Below are positions 32,185 through 41,314 of a stretch of 64,000 bases of DNA, piece by piece. Each line of letters begins with the position of its first letter. The first letter of the stretch is position 1. This DNA comes from Betaproteobacteria bacterium (GTDB taxonomy: Bacteria; Pseudomonadota; Gammaproteobacteria; Burkholderiales; SG8-41), in assembly GCA_029863175.1 (NCBI GenBank), contig JAOTVX010000005.1, positions 62,001-126,000 of the forward strand. The letters run 5' to 3'. The position numbers were made by a program, and so were the translations under genes. The notes under the pieces are model-generated. The model was not told the origin of the DNA. It was given only the letters and a program-made list of their open reading frames with translations, and did no database searches.

Positions 32185-33783
32185 ATGATGCATGCCATCT
32201 CCGCCACTCGCGGCATGTCGGTCGCGCCGCATGCGCTTGCCGCCCAGTCCGCTCAGCATGTGCTGCGCGAAGGGGGCAATGCGCTCGAGGCGATGATTTC
32301 CGCCGCCGCGACGATCGCGGTTGTCTATCCGCACATGAACGGCATTGGCGGCGATTCGTTCTGGCTGCTTCACGTGCCGCGACGCGCGCCCCGTGGCATC
32401 GATGCCAGCGGGGCAGCGGCTCAGGCCGCCTCGCGCGAATGGTACGCGGGGCGCGGCATCACGGCGGCGATTCCGTTTCGGGGCGGCGTGGCGGCGAACA
32501 CGGTCGCCGGTACGATCAACGGCTGGAGGGCCGCATTCAAGTTGAGCCGCGAGTGGGGCGGGCGGCTGCCCCTGGGGCGACTGCTGGCCGACGCCATTTA
32601 CTACGCCGATCACGGCAGCGCGGTGACGAAGAGCCAGTCCGACAATACGGCGAGGAAGCAGGGCGAGCTCGAGGCACAAGCGGGTTTCCGGGACGCATTC
32701 CTGCAGGGAGGATCCGCGCCGGCGCCGGGGAGTCTGCAAAAACAGCCACGCATGGCGGCGACCCTGAAGCGGCTCGCGCGCGCGGGGCTGGAGGATTTCT
32801 ACCACGGGCGGCTGGCGCGGGCGATCGCATCGGATCTTGCCGCGGTCGGCAGCCCGCTCACCCTCAAGGACCTCGAGCGCGACCGGGCAAAGCTCGTCAC
32901 GCCGCTCGCTCTCACGCACAGTCTCGGCACCGTATACAACATGCCGCCACCGACGCAGGGGGTGATTTCGCTGCTCATCCTCGGGGTGCTCGACGCGCTC
33001 GAGGTGGGCAGGACCACACCGCATGGCGCCGATTATGTGCACCTGACGGTGGAAGCGACCAAGTGCGCATTCGCGATCCGGGATCGTTGTGTCACAGACC
33101 CGGCGTACATGACGGTGCCAGGGCGGGATCTGCTCGCGCCGGCGCACATCCGGGCAGTCGCGGCCGAGGTTGATCGTACCAGAGCGGCGCCGTGGGGCGC
33201 CGGCATACCGCCCGCGGACACGGTCTGGATGGGTGTGATCGATGGTGCCGGGCGCGCGGTCAGTACGATCCAGAGCATCTATCATGAGTTCGGCAGCGGG
33301 GTGGTGCTCGAGGAGACAGGGATCAATTGGCAGAACCGCGGCTGCAGTTTTTCGCTCGACGAGCGGGCGCTCAATTTCCTGCGGCCTGGGCGCAAGCCGT
33401 TTCACACCCTCAATCCCGCCCTGGCGGTTTTTCGCGACGGGCGCATCATGGTCTACGGAACCATGGGGGGAGATGGGCAGCCGCAGACGCAGGCAGCGGT
33501 ATTCACCCGGATCGCCGTCTTTGGCATGGATCCCCAGACCGCGGTTGCTGCACCTCGCTGGCTGCTGGGGCGCACCTGGGGACAGACGAGCGACACGCTC
33601 AAGCTCGAATCGCGTTTCCCGGCGGCCGTACCTGCGACGCTGGGCGCCTATGGCCACGAGATCGAGATTCTGGCCGACTACGATGAGGCGATGGGACACG
33701 CGGGCGCCATCGTACGGCATCCGAACGGTGTGCTCGAAGGGGGTGCCGATCCGCGCAGCGACGGCGCAGTCGCGGCTTACTGA
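32185..33783 (+). CDS. Gamma-glutamyltransferase family protein
   Basis: A 532-residue Ntn-hydrolase precursor of the gamma-glutamyltranspeptidase family, self-cleaved before a Thr that becomes the catalytic N-terminus. Thr346 in ADTVWMGVIDG is the likely cleavage residue, although the usual His-Thr-Thr is replaced by Ala-Asp-Thr. The GGT fold is seen in NALEAMISAAATIAVVYPHM, GGDSFWL and TMGGDGQPQTQ. No signal peptide is present, so unlike E. coli Ggt it should be cytoplasmic and resembles YwrD-type members. The substrate is uncertain. Confidence 0.88.
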   Translation: MMHAISATRGMSVAPHALAAQSAQHVLREGGNALEAMISAAATIAVVYPHMNGIGGDSFWLLHVPRRAPRGIDASGAAAQAASREWYAGRGITAAIPFRGGVAANTVAGTINGWRAAFKLSREWGGRLPLGRLLADAIYYADHGSAVTKSQSDNTARKQGELEAQAGFRDAFLQGGSAPAPGSLQKQPRMAATLKRLARAGLEDFYHGRLARAIASDLAAVGSPLTLKDLERDRAKLVTPLALTHSLGTVYNMPPPTQGVISLLILGVLDALEVGRTTPHGADYVHLTVEATKCAFAIRDRCVTDPAYMTVPGRDLLAPAHIRAVAAEVDRTRAAPWGAGIPPADTVWMGVIDGAGRAVSTIQSIYHEFGSGVVLEETGINWQNRGCSFSLDERALNFLRPGRKPFHTLNPALAVFRDGRIMVYGTMGGDGQPQTQAAVFTRIAVFGMDPQTAVAAPRWLLGRTWGQTSDTLKLESRFPAAVPATLGAYGHEIEILADYDEAMGHAGAIVRHPNGVLEGGADPRSDGAVAAY

Positions 33784-33847
33784 GAAACCGTGACCCGTGA
33801 GGCATGATTAACTTCCATTCATGAAACAACCATTACGGTAGTTAGAT

Positions 33848-33980
33848 CGCCGCTGATGGACGCCGATGACTACCGGGAACAGGAAATTGGAAATTGGGAT
33901 TGGAGGCACGTGACGCTCTGTTTTTTCCATGCACCATTCACCCGCTTCCATCGGCGTTTATCCGCGCTTATTTGAGGCTA
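33848..33980. repeat. Palindromic ATCGGCGTTTATC element
   Basis: Left arm CGCCGCTGATGGACGCCGAT (33848-33867); right arm CATCGGCGTTTATCCGCGC (33949-33967). Between them GGAAATTGGAAATTGGGATT (33882-33901) and GCACCATTCACC words from other families. It fills the gap before the GDT1 gene. Confidence 0.7.
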
Positions 33981-33997
33981 GTCTCTTCGTTCTTTTC

Positions 33998-34567
33998 ATG
34001 GCGGCATCCTTTCTCGTCTCCACCGCAGTCGTCGCGCTCGCTGAAATAGGCGACAAGACGCAGTTGCTCGCGTTGCTTCTCACCACGCGCTTTCGCCGTC
34101 CGCTGCCGATCATCGCCGGAATCCTGTTCGCTACGCTGGCCAATCACGCGGCGGCCGGTTTAGCGGGCGAATGGCTAGCAGGGCGCATGGAGGCGCAAAC
34201 GCTGCGCTGGCTGATCGGGGGCTCGTTGCTCGCTATTGCAGCCTGGACGTTGCGGCCGGATACGCTCAACGAGACGCGCGCGCGGGCCGGCCGTTACGGC
34301 GTATTCATTGTCACGCTGGTTGCGTTCTTCCTGGTCGAGATGGGCGACAAGACACAGATCGCCACTGTGGTTCTCGCGGCACAGTATCAGGCGCTTGTCG
34401 CAGTGGTGCTCGGAACGACACTGGGGATGATGATCGCGAATGTGCCGGTCGTGCTCGTCGGTAATGCGCTCGCTGAGCACATACCGCTGCGCGCGGTGCG
34501 TATCATCGCCGCGCTCCTGTTCACCGTGCTGGGAGTGCTGGCGCTCTCAGGCGTCGGCACGATCTGA
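33998..34567 (+). CDS. GDT1/UPF0016 family cation transporter
   Basis: A 189-residue, six-helix membrane protein of the TMEM165/GDT1 family with the two signature motifs EIGDKT (16-21) and EMGDKT (about 111-116). Bacterial members export Mn2+ and related ions. The ATG at 33998 starts directly with the first helix; the frame is open to 33929 through repeat DNA. No Mn2+ riboswitch is visible upstream. It converges on rpmE with a hairpin between. Confidence 0.9.
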   Translation: MAASFLVSTAVVALAEIGDKTQLLALLLTTRFRRPLPIIAGILFATLANHAAAGLAGEWLAGRMEAQTLRWLIGGSLLAIAAWTLRPDTLNETRARAGRYGVFIVTLVAFFLVEMGDKTQIATVVLAAQYQALVAVVLGTTLGMMIANVPVVLVGNALAEHIPLRAVRIIAALLFTVLGVLALSGVGTI

Positions 34568-34576
34568 AAACGCAAA

Positions 34577-34596
34577 AGGCAGCCCGGAGGCTGCCT
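34577..34596 (-). terminator. Intrinsic terminator of rpmE
   Basis: Stem AGGCAGCC (34577-34584)/GGCTGCCT (34589-34596) with CGGA loop. On the minus strand it is followed by TTTTGCGTTTTC, so it terminates rpmE; it may also serve the convergent GDT1 gene. Confidence 0.8.
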
Positions 34597-34619
34597 CGGA
34601 TCTGCCAGAACCGGCTGAC

Positions 34620-34847
34620 TTACGCGGTGGTCGGCTTGGCGGGCGTTTTGCTCGCGTACTTCTGGCGGAATTTCTCGACGCGACCGGCGGTGTCCAGGAG
34701 TTTCTGCTTGCCGGTGTAGAAGGGGTGGCACTGCGAGCACACTTCGACTTGCAGATCACGGCCCAGCGTCGAGCGCGTATCCCAGCTGTGCCCGCAGCCG
34801 CAAGTGACGGTGATGGTCGTGTATTCGGGGTGGATCTTCGGTTTCAT
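34620..34847 (-). CDS. rpmE: 50S ribosomal protein L31
   Basis: A 75-residue zinc-containing (C+) L31: [19 protein letters not shown], then [14 protein letters not shown] and the C-terminal [11 protein letters not shown]. The four Cys ligands are intact, so it is the zinc-replete paralogue. ATG 34847 matches the universal N-terminus and is preceded by GGAGGCC; the frame extends upstream without homology. Confidence 0.95.
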   Translation of the reverse strand: MKPKIHPEYTTITVTCGCGHSWDTRSTLGRDLQVEVCSQCHPFYTGKQKLLDTAGRVEKFRQKYASKTPAKPTTA

Positions 34848-34945
34848 ACGGCCTCCGCGCCGCTGGTCTCCGACAGAGAGGGGCGCATTATCCACGATTT
34901 GGTCGCGGGTGACAACCTCGCCCAAATCGTCGGAAATGGTGATGA

Positions 34946-35008
34946 AACAGGGTGATGGAAGAGCGCCCTATTCAGCCCGTCACCAGCTCTCATCACCAGT
35001 TTCCATCA
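34946..35008. repeat. Short GGTGATGG/TCATCACC element
   Basis: GGTGATGGAAGAGCGCCC (34951-34968), then CCGTCACCAGCTCTCATCACC and AGTTTCCATCAG. A small version of the GGTGATGA family, including the GCGCCC spacer seen at 20393. Confidence 0.6.
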
Positions 35009-35132
35009 GAACGCCAAAACCCGGCGGAAGACCGCGGCTGCCGCGCATAACCGATGGGCGCTGGCATCGGCCCATGGGCTGGCACGCCCGACCGCCGCGG
35101 CGTACTCCCTCGGCTGCGGGCGCAAGCACTCG

Positions 35133-35561
35133 TCAGGACACGTTACAGCATAGTGTGCCGCTCGTTACCAACTCGCGTCCGTCGCGCGCACTTATCTCCC
35201 GCAGACTGGCATCGGTCGTGCTGCCACGGATGCCGGTGACATAGTGCTGCACGTAGTAGATTTTCCCGGCCTCGACCTGCAGGCTGATAAACGCGCTCAG
35301 ATTGCCTTCGCTGCTCTTGATCGTGTGCGTGCCGGGGATGGTTACCCAGCGGTAAAAGGTGCCCGGCCACGTGGTGATCTGGGTGCCGTCGTCAAACGTA
35401 AGCCCGGCGTCGTAGTCGCCAAACGGATTTTGCACAATGTAGACAACCGCTTTGCCCGCCACGGGCTCCATTTTCTGGTCCTCGATCTGCTGCGGGCTCG
35501 GTGGAATCTGGGCGCAGCCGGCGATCATCAACGCGAATGCAAGCGATAGTGCTTTCCACAT
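35133..35561 (-). CDS. DUF2846-like lipoprotein
   Basis: A 142-residue predicted lipoprotein with lipobox LMIAGC (Cys16). The mature part resembles DUF2846: AVVYIVQNPFGDYDAGLTFD, then FYRWVTIPGTHTIKSSEG and the beta-rich GKIYYVQHYV. It should be anchored to the inner or outer membrane facing the periplasm. The function is unknown. GGAGGTC precedes ATG 35561. Confidence 0.8.
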   Translation of the reverse strand: MWKALSLAFALMIAGCAQIPPSPQQIEDQKMEPVAGKAVVYIVQNPFGDYDAGLTFDDGTQITTWPGTFYRWVTIPGTHTIKSSEGNLSAFISLQVEAGKIYYVQHYVTGIRGSTTDASLREISARDGRELVTSGTLCCNVS

Positions 35562-35896
35562 ACGACCTCCTCTAGACAGTTACTGATTAAAGCCCCCACG
35601 CCCGAACGGAGCGCTTCACGCGTAAACAACTATTATACGAGGCTTATTCCGTAGGGGTGGTCGAACGCGAAGCCGGGGAACCCGCGACGAGCGCTCCGAA
35701 AATGTTTGGGGATGCAATCCAAGGGGAGCACGTTGAAGCGCGGAGCAGGTGCTCGCTTGCGGGGGCGACCGCAAAGGCGTGCAGGGGAGCCCACACACTT
35801 AACACGGATATTTGCGCTGAAGACGCGGAAGCTGCAGGCGGGATTTCGGACCGGGAATCGAAACGATCGAGCGTCTGGTGCGTTTCGCGAGAGGGT
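35562..35896. other. Gap without recognised gene
   Basis: About 335 bases between two minus-strand genes. No protein-like frame. It contains the promoter of the lipoprotein gene and the 3' region of rho. A small GAGGG/CCCTC hairpin (35891-35904) overlaps the rho stop, without a T-run. Confidence 0.5.
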
Positions 35897-37156
35897 TTAC
35901 CCTCGACGCATGGAATCAAAGAAATCGGCGTTACTCTTCGTTGCCCGTATCTTGTCCAGAAGAAACTCGGTCGCTTCCAGCTCGTCCATCGGGTAGAGGA
36001 GCTTTCGCAGCACCCAGATCTTCTGCAAAACCTCCTGCTTGATCAACAGTTCCTCGCGGCGCGTCCCGGAACGGTTCACGTTGATCGCCGGGAAGATGCG
36101 CTTTTCGTACATGCGGCGGTCGAGGTGAATCTCCATGTTGCCGGTGCCCTTGAATTCCTCGTAGATCACGTCGTCCATGCGGCTGCCGGTGTCGATGAGC
36201 GCCGTCGCGAGTATGGTGAGCGATCCGCCTTCCTCGACATTGCGCGCCGCCCCGAAAAAGCGCTTGGGACGCTGCAGCGCGTTGGCGTCCACGCCGCCGG
36301 TCAGCACCTTGCCGGAAGCGGGCACTACCGTGTTGTATGCACGTGCAAGCCGCGTGATCGAGTCGAGCAGGATCACCACGTCCTTCTTGTGCTCGACCAG
36401 CCGCTTTGCTTTCTCGATCACCATCTCGGCGACCTGGACGTGGCGCGATGCGGGCTCGTCGAACGTCGACGACACGACCTCGCCCTTCACCGAGCGGGTC
36501 ATCTCCGTCACCTCCTCGGGGCGCTCGTCGATCAGCAGTACGATCAGCACCACCCCGGGATGGTTTGCCGTGATGGCGTGCGCGATGTGCTGCATGAGTA
36601 CCGTCTTCCCGGCCTTGGGCGGGGAGACGATGAGACCGCGCTGGCCTTTCCCGGTCGGCGCGATGATATCGATGATACGGCCGGTGATGTTCTCTTCGGC
36701 CTTGATGTCGCGCTCTAGCTTGAGGGGCTCGGTAGGGTGGTAGGGGGTGAGGTTTTCGAAGAGGATCTTGTGCTTGGAATTCTCCGGCGGCTCGTCGTTG
36801 ACCTTGTCCACCTTGACCAGGGCGAAGTAGCGCTCGCCATCCTTGGGGGTGCGGATCTCGCCCTCGATGGTGTCTCCCGTGTGCAGATTGAAACGGCGGA
36901 TTTGCGAGGGCGACACGTAGATGTCATCGGTGCCGGCGAGGTAGGACGTGTCCGGGGAGCGCAGGAAACCAAAACCGTCGGGCAGGACCTCGAGCGTGCC
37001 CCCGCCGTAGATGCTCTCGCCCTTTTTCGCCTGGTTTTTTAGCAGCGCGAAGATGAGCTCCTGCTTACGCATGCGGTTGGCGCCGTCGACCTCGTTCTTG
37101 ACGGACATTTCGAGCAGCTCGCCGACGTGGAGGTTTTTGAGATCGGATAAATGCAT
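35897..37156 (-). CDS. rho: Transcription termination factor Rho
   Basis: A 419-residue hexameric RNA-dependent ATPase, the same length as E. coli Rho. The N-terminal helical and cold-shock-type RNA-binding domain includes [15 protein letters not shown] sequence ([20 protein letters not shown]). The ATPase core has Walker A PPKAGKT, Walker [17 protein letters not shown] and the R-loop region. Start ATG 37156 gives the standard MHLSDLKNL end. It lies 128 bases downstream of trxA, the usual betaproteobacterial arrangement. Confidence 0.97.
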   Translation of the reverse strand: MHLSDLKNLHVGELLEMSVKNEVDGANRMRKQELIFALLKNQAKKGESIYGGGTLEVLPDGFGFLRSPDTSYLAGTDDIYVSPSQIRRFNLHTGDTIEGEIRTPKDGERYFALVKVDKVNDEPPENSKHKILFENLTPYHPTEPLKLERDIKAEENITGRIIDIIAPTGKGQRGLIVSPPKAGKTVLMQHIAHAITANHPGVVLIVLLIDERPEEVTEMTRSVKGEVVSSTFDEPASRHVQVAEMVIEKAKRLVEHKKDVVILLDSITRLARAYNTVVPASGKVLTGGVDANALQRPKRFFGAARNVEEGGSLTILATALIDTGSRMDDVIYEEFKGTGNMEIHLDRRMYEKRIFPAINVNRSGTRREELLIKQEVLQKIWVLRKLLYPMDELEATEFLLDKIRATKSNADFFDSMRRG

Positions 37157-37284
37157 AAACTGCGACCCTCTATGGGTGGAAGCGGGAAAAGAAGGGGGAA
37201 GAGAGGACTTCAGCGCCCGGACCACTCTGGTCTCGGGGAGCCGAGCGGATACCGCTCGGGCGCTTGCGGAAAACGTTGGAAGCT

Positions 37285-37611
37285 TTAGATGTGGCTGTCA
37301 ATAAAAGCGGTCAGTTGTGATTTCGATACTGCACCCACCTTGGTCGCCTCCACGGCCCCGTTCTTGAACAGCATGAGGGTGGGGATGCCGCGAATGCCGT
37401 ACTTCGGCGGCGTGGCCTGGTTCTCGTCGATGTTGATCTTCGCGACCTTGAGCCGCCCCGAGTATTCCTTCGCGACTTGGTCCAGGATCGGGGCGATCAT
37501 CTTGCACGGTCCGCACCATTCCGCCCAATAGTCCACCAGCACCGGGGTCGAAGACTGTAAAACCTCCGGGTCAAACGTATCGTCCGTCACGTAATGAATG
37601 TGCTCGCTCAT
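37285..37611 (-). CDS. trxA: Thioredoxin
   Basis: A 108-residue thioredoxin, the cytosolic disulfide reductant. The active site WCGPC is at residues 32-36 in [11 protein letters not shown], with the cis-Pro motif [11 protein letters not shown]. The ATG 37611 start gives the usual size. It diverges from fdxA and precedes rho. Confidence 0.97.
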   Translation of the reverse strand: MSEHIHYVTDDTFDPEVLQSSTPVLVDYWAEWCGPCKMIAPILDQVAKEYSGRLKVAKINIDENQATPPKYGIRGIPTLMLFKNGAVEATKVGAVSKSQLTAFIDSHI

Positions 37612-37812
37612 GCCTTGCTGCCTTGGGAATCAATAGGAAAACGCCACGGAACGGGGTGGCTAGGGAACTTGCCGAGCTATGCTATCGAAAAACCCGTGGT
37701 TTGCATAGTGCCCGCCCCAAAGGCCTGTCGCGCCGGCCCCAGTCGGGCGCTGTCTGGTACAATAAGGCCGTTTTCCCCAACTCCAAGCTAGGCGAAATCC
37801 CAAGGGAATACT

Positions 37813-38136
37813 ATGACTTACGTTGTCGTCGAGTCATGCATAAAGTGCAAGTACACCGATTGCGTTGATGTCTGCCCGGTCGATTGTTTCCGCGAGGGGC
37901 CGAACATGCTTGTCATCGACCCCGATGAATGTATCGATTGCACGCTGTGCGTCGCGGAGTGCCCGGTCGAGGCCATCTTTGCCGAGGACGACGTGCCTGA
38001 CGATCAGCGCCACTGGACCGAGAAAAACGCCGAGCTGGCAAAAAGCTGGCCCGCGATTATCGAGAAGAAGGACGCTCCTGCGGACGCTGACGAGTGGGCA
38101 AAAGTGAAAGAGAAAGAGCATCTCTTAGAGAAATGA
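37813..38136 (+). CDS. fdxA: 7Fe ferredoxin FdxA
   Basis: A 107-residue seven-iron ferredoxin with [3Fe-4S] ligands Cys9, Cys17 and Cys50 and [4Fe-4S] ligands Cys21, Cys40, Cys43 and Cys46 ([19 protein letters not shown], then [14 protein letters not shown]). The Cys12-Lys substitution context matches the FdxA group. The C-terminal helix ends [14 protein letters not shown]. The last 14 residues of this helix are duplicated 420 bases downstream. Confidence 0.95.
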   Translation: MTYVVVESCIKCKYTDCVDVCPVDCFREGPNMLVIDPDECIDCTLCVAECPVEAIFAEDDVPDDQRHWTEKNAELAKSWPAIIEKKDAPADADEWAKVKEKEHLLEK

Positions 38137-38512
38137 CTCATGGGTTTTCAATCCGCGTCCGCGGCGCGCTCCGGGGTCGCATCCCCTTAACATCCAGGGG
38201 CGTGTCGATGGGTGGAAGAGGGACCGCCGGAGAGCGGAAGAGGGGCCCCGAAGTTTTTTCGGGATCTGACCTCGGAGGCGGTCGAGGGCGGCGGGCGGTC
38301 CCTATGCGTCTATCTCGGGTCGCATCCCCAACTTGAGGTTGGGGCCCCTGCTTCACCTCGATAGCCGCCCCTCTGAAATCTGACCCCGGAGACGCGCATG
38401 GAATCGTCGGTGGACGACGCGCCATCAATCGGCTCCACGGTCGCATCCCCAAATGGGGCCCCTGCTCCGCGCGCCGCCGATTCCTGCTCAACCCTCCGCG
38501 CGCCACGCCTCC
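38137..38512. repeat. Mosaic of GGGTCGCATCCCC hairpin repeats
   Basis: Three copies of a GGTCGCATCCCC unit (38173-38186, 38317-38329, 38439-38450). Two continue into a hairpin with GGGGCCCCTGCTYC: CCCCAAC/GTTGGGG (38326-38344) and CCCC/GGGG (38447-38458). Interleaved are two copies of ATCTGACCYCGGAG and a CCCGAA/TTCGGG hairpin. A degenerate relative (ATCCCAAGTTGGGGCATCC) occurs near 53400. Confidence 0.75.
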
Positions 38513-38557
38513 GAGTGGGCGAAGGTAAAAGAGACGGAGCACCTGCTCGAGAAGTGA
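38513..38557 (+). pseudogene. fdxA: Duplicated fdxA 3' end
   Basis: Encodes EWAKVKETEHLLEK-stop, differing from the real FdxA tail ([14 protein letters not shown]) by one residue. The rest of fdxA is absent. It is a remnant of a tandem duplication now separated by repeat mosaic DNA, or the old end displaced by an insertion followed by repair. Confidence 0.85.
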
Positions 38558-38638
38558 CTGGCCTGACGGGAACCCCGGTTCGGTACAGCTTGCGCCAGCA
38601 CCGTCAGACTGCGCACGGCCTCCTCACGATGTAATCAT

Positions 38639-41314
38639 ATGCACCCGGATCTCGCGCAGCGGATCGAACCCGGGTGCGTGGTCGTCACCCCCAACCGCCG
38701 GCTCGCCGCGTACCTCAAGCGCGAGTACGACGCGCGGCAAGTCAAGGCCGGAAAATCGGTCTGGCCCACCGCCGACATCCTGCCGTTTTCGGCCTTCGTC
38801 GAGCGCGCCTACGGGGACGCGCTCTATTCCAGCCATGCCGCCGGGTTCCCGATCCTGCTTTCCCCCGCCCAGGAGCAGGCGCTCTGGGAAAGCATCATCC
38901 GCGATTCGGAGATGGGCAAGGCACTGCTCGCCGTCCCGGAGACGGCCGCGCTCGCGCGTAAAGCGTGGCAGCTCGCGCACGCATGGCGTCTCATGCCCCG
39001 GCTCGGCGAGTTTCCCCTCAATGAGGACGGCAGGGCGTTTCAGCAATGGGCGCGGCGCTACGAGAGCATTACCCGGCGCGAGCGACACACGGACAGCGCG
39101 CGCCTTGCCGACGTGACCTCATCGTTGCTCACGCGGGCGGAGATCAGAAAACCGAAGGCCCTCTTCCATTATGGTTTCGATCTCGTCATGTTGCAGCAAG
39201 CGGCGTTGTTTGAGGCGCTGGCGGCAGCCGGGTGCGAAGTCATCAGCACCGGGCCGGAGCCGCGTAGCGGCGACCGCCGGCGCGTGGCCCATGCTGACAG
39301 CGGGGAGGAAATACGCCGTGCGGCGGCATGGGCGCGGGCCCGTCTCGAGTCCAACGGCGCGGCGCGCATCGGTATCGTCGTGCCCGAGCTGGCCAAGCAC
39401 CGCAAGGCGGTCCAGCGTATCTTCAGTGCGGTCATGGAGCCGGACTACGCGCTGCCGGGCAGCCGGCCCCCGGTGTTCCCGTTCAATATATCTCTCGGCG
39501 AGGCGCTGTCCTCGTATCCACTCGTCAACGCTGCGTTCCTTGTGCTCGAGCTGGCAGGGCGCGAAATCGACTTTGAGCGCGCGAGCCGCTTGATCCGCTC
39601 CCCGTTCCTCGCCGGCGCCCATGTCGAGCAGGATCGGCGCGCGCGGCTGGATGCGTGGCTGAGAAAGCGCGCCGAGCCGGTCATCACGCTGGATCGCCTG
39701 CTCGCGCTGGTTGCCCATGAAGATTCGGGCTGTCCGGTCCTTGCCCAGCGCCTGTCCGCGCTTTCCGAATTTCGCAAAGCGCGCCTGTTCGGCGGGCAGC
39801 CGCCCTCCGCGTGGGCGAGGGGGATCTCCGAGGCGCTGGCCCTCGTCGGCTTTCCCGGAGAGCGCAGCCTCGATTCAAACGAATTCCAGACTCTGGCGAA
39901 ATGGCACGAGGCCGTCGCCGACCTCGCCGCGCTCGACCTAGTCCTCTTGCGAACCGGATATACCGATGCGGTGTCGCAACTGCGGCGGACGGCGGCGGAC
40001 GCGCTGTTCTTGCCGGAGACGCCCGAGGTGCCGATTCAGATTCTCGGCGAGCTCGAAGCCACTGGCATGGAATTCGATCACCTGTGGGTGATGGGTTTGT
40101 CGGATGACGCGTGGCCGCACGGCCCACGCCCGAACGCGTTCCTGCCCGTCGAATTGCAGCGCGCGGCCGGAATACCGCAGGGATCGGCCGCCGAGTCGCT
40201 CGAGCTCGCGCGCCGGCTTACGGGGGAATGGCTGTCCTGCGCCGGAGAAGTGGTATTGAGCTACCCGCTGCGTGAGGATGACCGCGAGTTCAAACCGAGC
40301 CCGCTCATCGTCACCGTGCCCGAACAGCCGCTGCCGCTGCCCGTTTACGCGAGCTATCGCGACGCGGTCCATGGCTTACGCAAGCTCGAGCGTGGCGAGG
40401 ATGCCAGGGCGCCGGCGCTGGGCGCGGTGCCGACGGTGGGCGGCGGCACGGTGGTTATCCGCGATCACGCGGCGTGCCCGTTCCGCGCGCTTGCGCGGCA
40501 CCGGCTGGGCGCGGAAAGCCTGGAGGCTCCGCACGCCGGGCTCGACGCGATGGAGCGTGGCACGTTGGTGCACCGCGTGTTGGCACAGGCGTGGGCGCAG
40601 TTGAAAACCAGAAGCGCGCTCGATAAGACAGCGGAGGCCGACATCTGCGCACTGCTCGCGCGGGCGGCGGAGGAGGCGGTCGCGCGTATCAGGCGCGAGC
40701 GCCCGACCGTGTTGTCGGGACGCTTCGCGGAAATCGAGAAGCAACGCCTCGCGCGGCGCGCGCGCGCGTGGCTCGAAGTGGAGAAGCAGCGGGGCGGCTT
40801 CACGGTCCTCGCAACCGAGGACAAGCGCCGCATCGAGATCGGCGGGCTTGCCTTGAACGCGCGCCTCGACCGCGTGGACCAGACCGACGACGGGCGTCGC
40901 GTCGTAATCGACTACAAGACCGGCGCGGCGTCACCCGGAGCCATGCTCGGCGAGCGGCCGGACGAGCCGCAGCTGCCGCTTTACGTGGTCGGTGCCGAAC
41001 CGGATGTGGCGGCGGTGGCGTTTGCGCAGGTGAAGGCGGGCGAGATGCGCTTTGCCGCGCTCGCGCGTGACGACGACCTGCTGCCCGATACCAAGGCCTA
41101 CTCCGAAACGCGCTACCGTGACCGCTACGGCTCGTGGCAGGAAATGCTTGTCGCCTGGCGCGCCGACCTGGCGAGCCTGGCCTCCGGATTTGCGGCAGGG
41201 GATGCCAGGGTCGATCCGAAGCACTATCCAGAAACGTGCCGTTATTGCGACGTGAAGCCCTTCTGCCGCGTCTACGAGCGGCTTGAGAACGCGCTCGACG
41301 AGGAAGCGGAATGA
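38639..41314 (+). CDS. AddB-like PD-(D/E)XK nuclease
   Basis: An 891-residue protein of the AddB-like probable-DNA-repair family (TIGR03623 type). An inactivated helicase-like N-terminal part includes VVTPNRRLAAYLKREYDARQ and DHLWVMGLSDDAWP. The C-terminal RecB-type nuclease has RRVVIDYKTG, and an iron-sulfur cluster is suggested by Cys in HAACPFRALARHRLG plus CRYCDVKPFC. It would process double-strand DNA ends with the partner encoded next. Stop and partner start overlap (ATGA). The duplicated fdxA tail lies 80 bases upstream. Confidence 0.88.
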   Translation: MHPDLAQRIEPGCVVVTPNRRLAAYLKREYDARQVKAGKSVWPTADILPFSAFVERAYGDALYSSHAAGFPILLSPAQEQALWESIIRDSEMGKALLAVPETAALARKAWQLAHAWRLMPRLGEFPLNEDGRAFQQWARRYESITRRERHTDSARLADVTSSLLTRAEIRKPKALFHYGFDLVMLQQAALFEALAAAGCEVISTGPEPRSGDRRRVAHADSGEEIRRAAAWARARLESNGAARIGIVVPELAKHRKAVQRIFSAVMEPDYALPGSRPPVFPFNISLGEALSSYPLVNAAFLVLELAGREIDFERASRLIRSPFLAGAHVEQDRRARLDAWLRKRAEPVITLDRLLALVAHEDSGCPVLAQRLSALSEFRKARLFGGQPPSAWARGISEALALVGFPGERSLDSNEFQTLAKWHEAVADLAALDLVLLRTGYTDAVSQLRRTAADALFLPETPEVPIQILGELEATGMEFDHLWVMGLSDDAWPHGPRPNAFLPVELQRAAGIPQGSAAESLELARRLTGEWLSCAGEVVLSYPLREDDREFKPSPLIVTVPEQPLPLPVYASYRDAVHGLRKLERGEDARAPALGAVPTVGGGTVVIRDHAACPFRALARHRLGAESLEAPHAGLDAMERGTLVHRVLAQAWAQLKTRSALDKTAEADICALLARAAEEAVARIRRERPTVLSGRFAEIEKQRLARRARAWLEVEKQRGGFTVLATEDKRRIEIGGLALNARLDRVDQTDDGRRVVIDYKTGAASPGAMLGERPDEPQLPLYVVGAEPDVAAVAFAQVKAGEMRFAALARDDDLLPDTKAYSETRYRDRYGSWQEMLVAWRADLASLASGFAAGDARVDPKHYPETCRYCDVKPFCRVYERLENALDEEAE

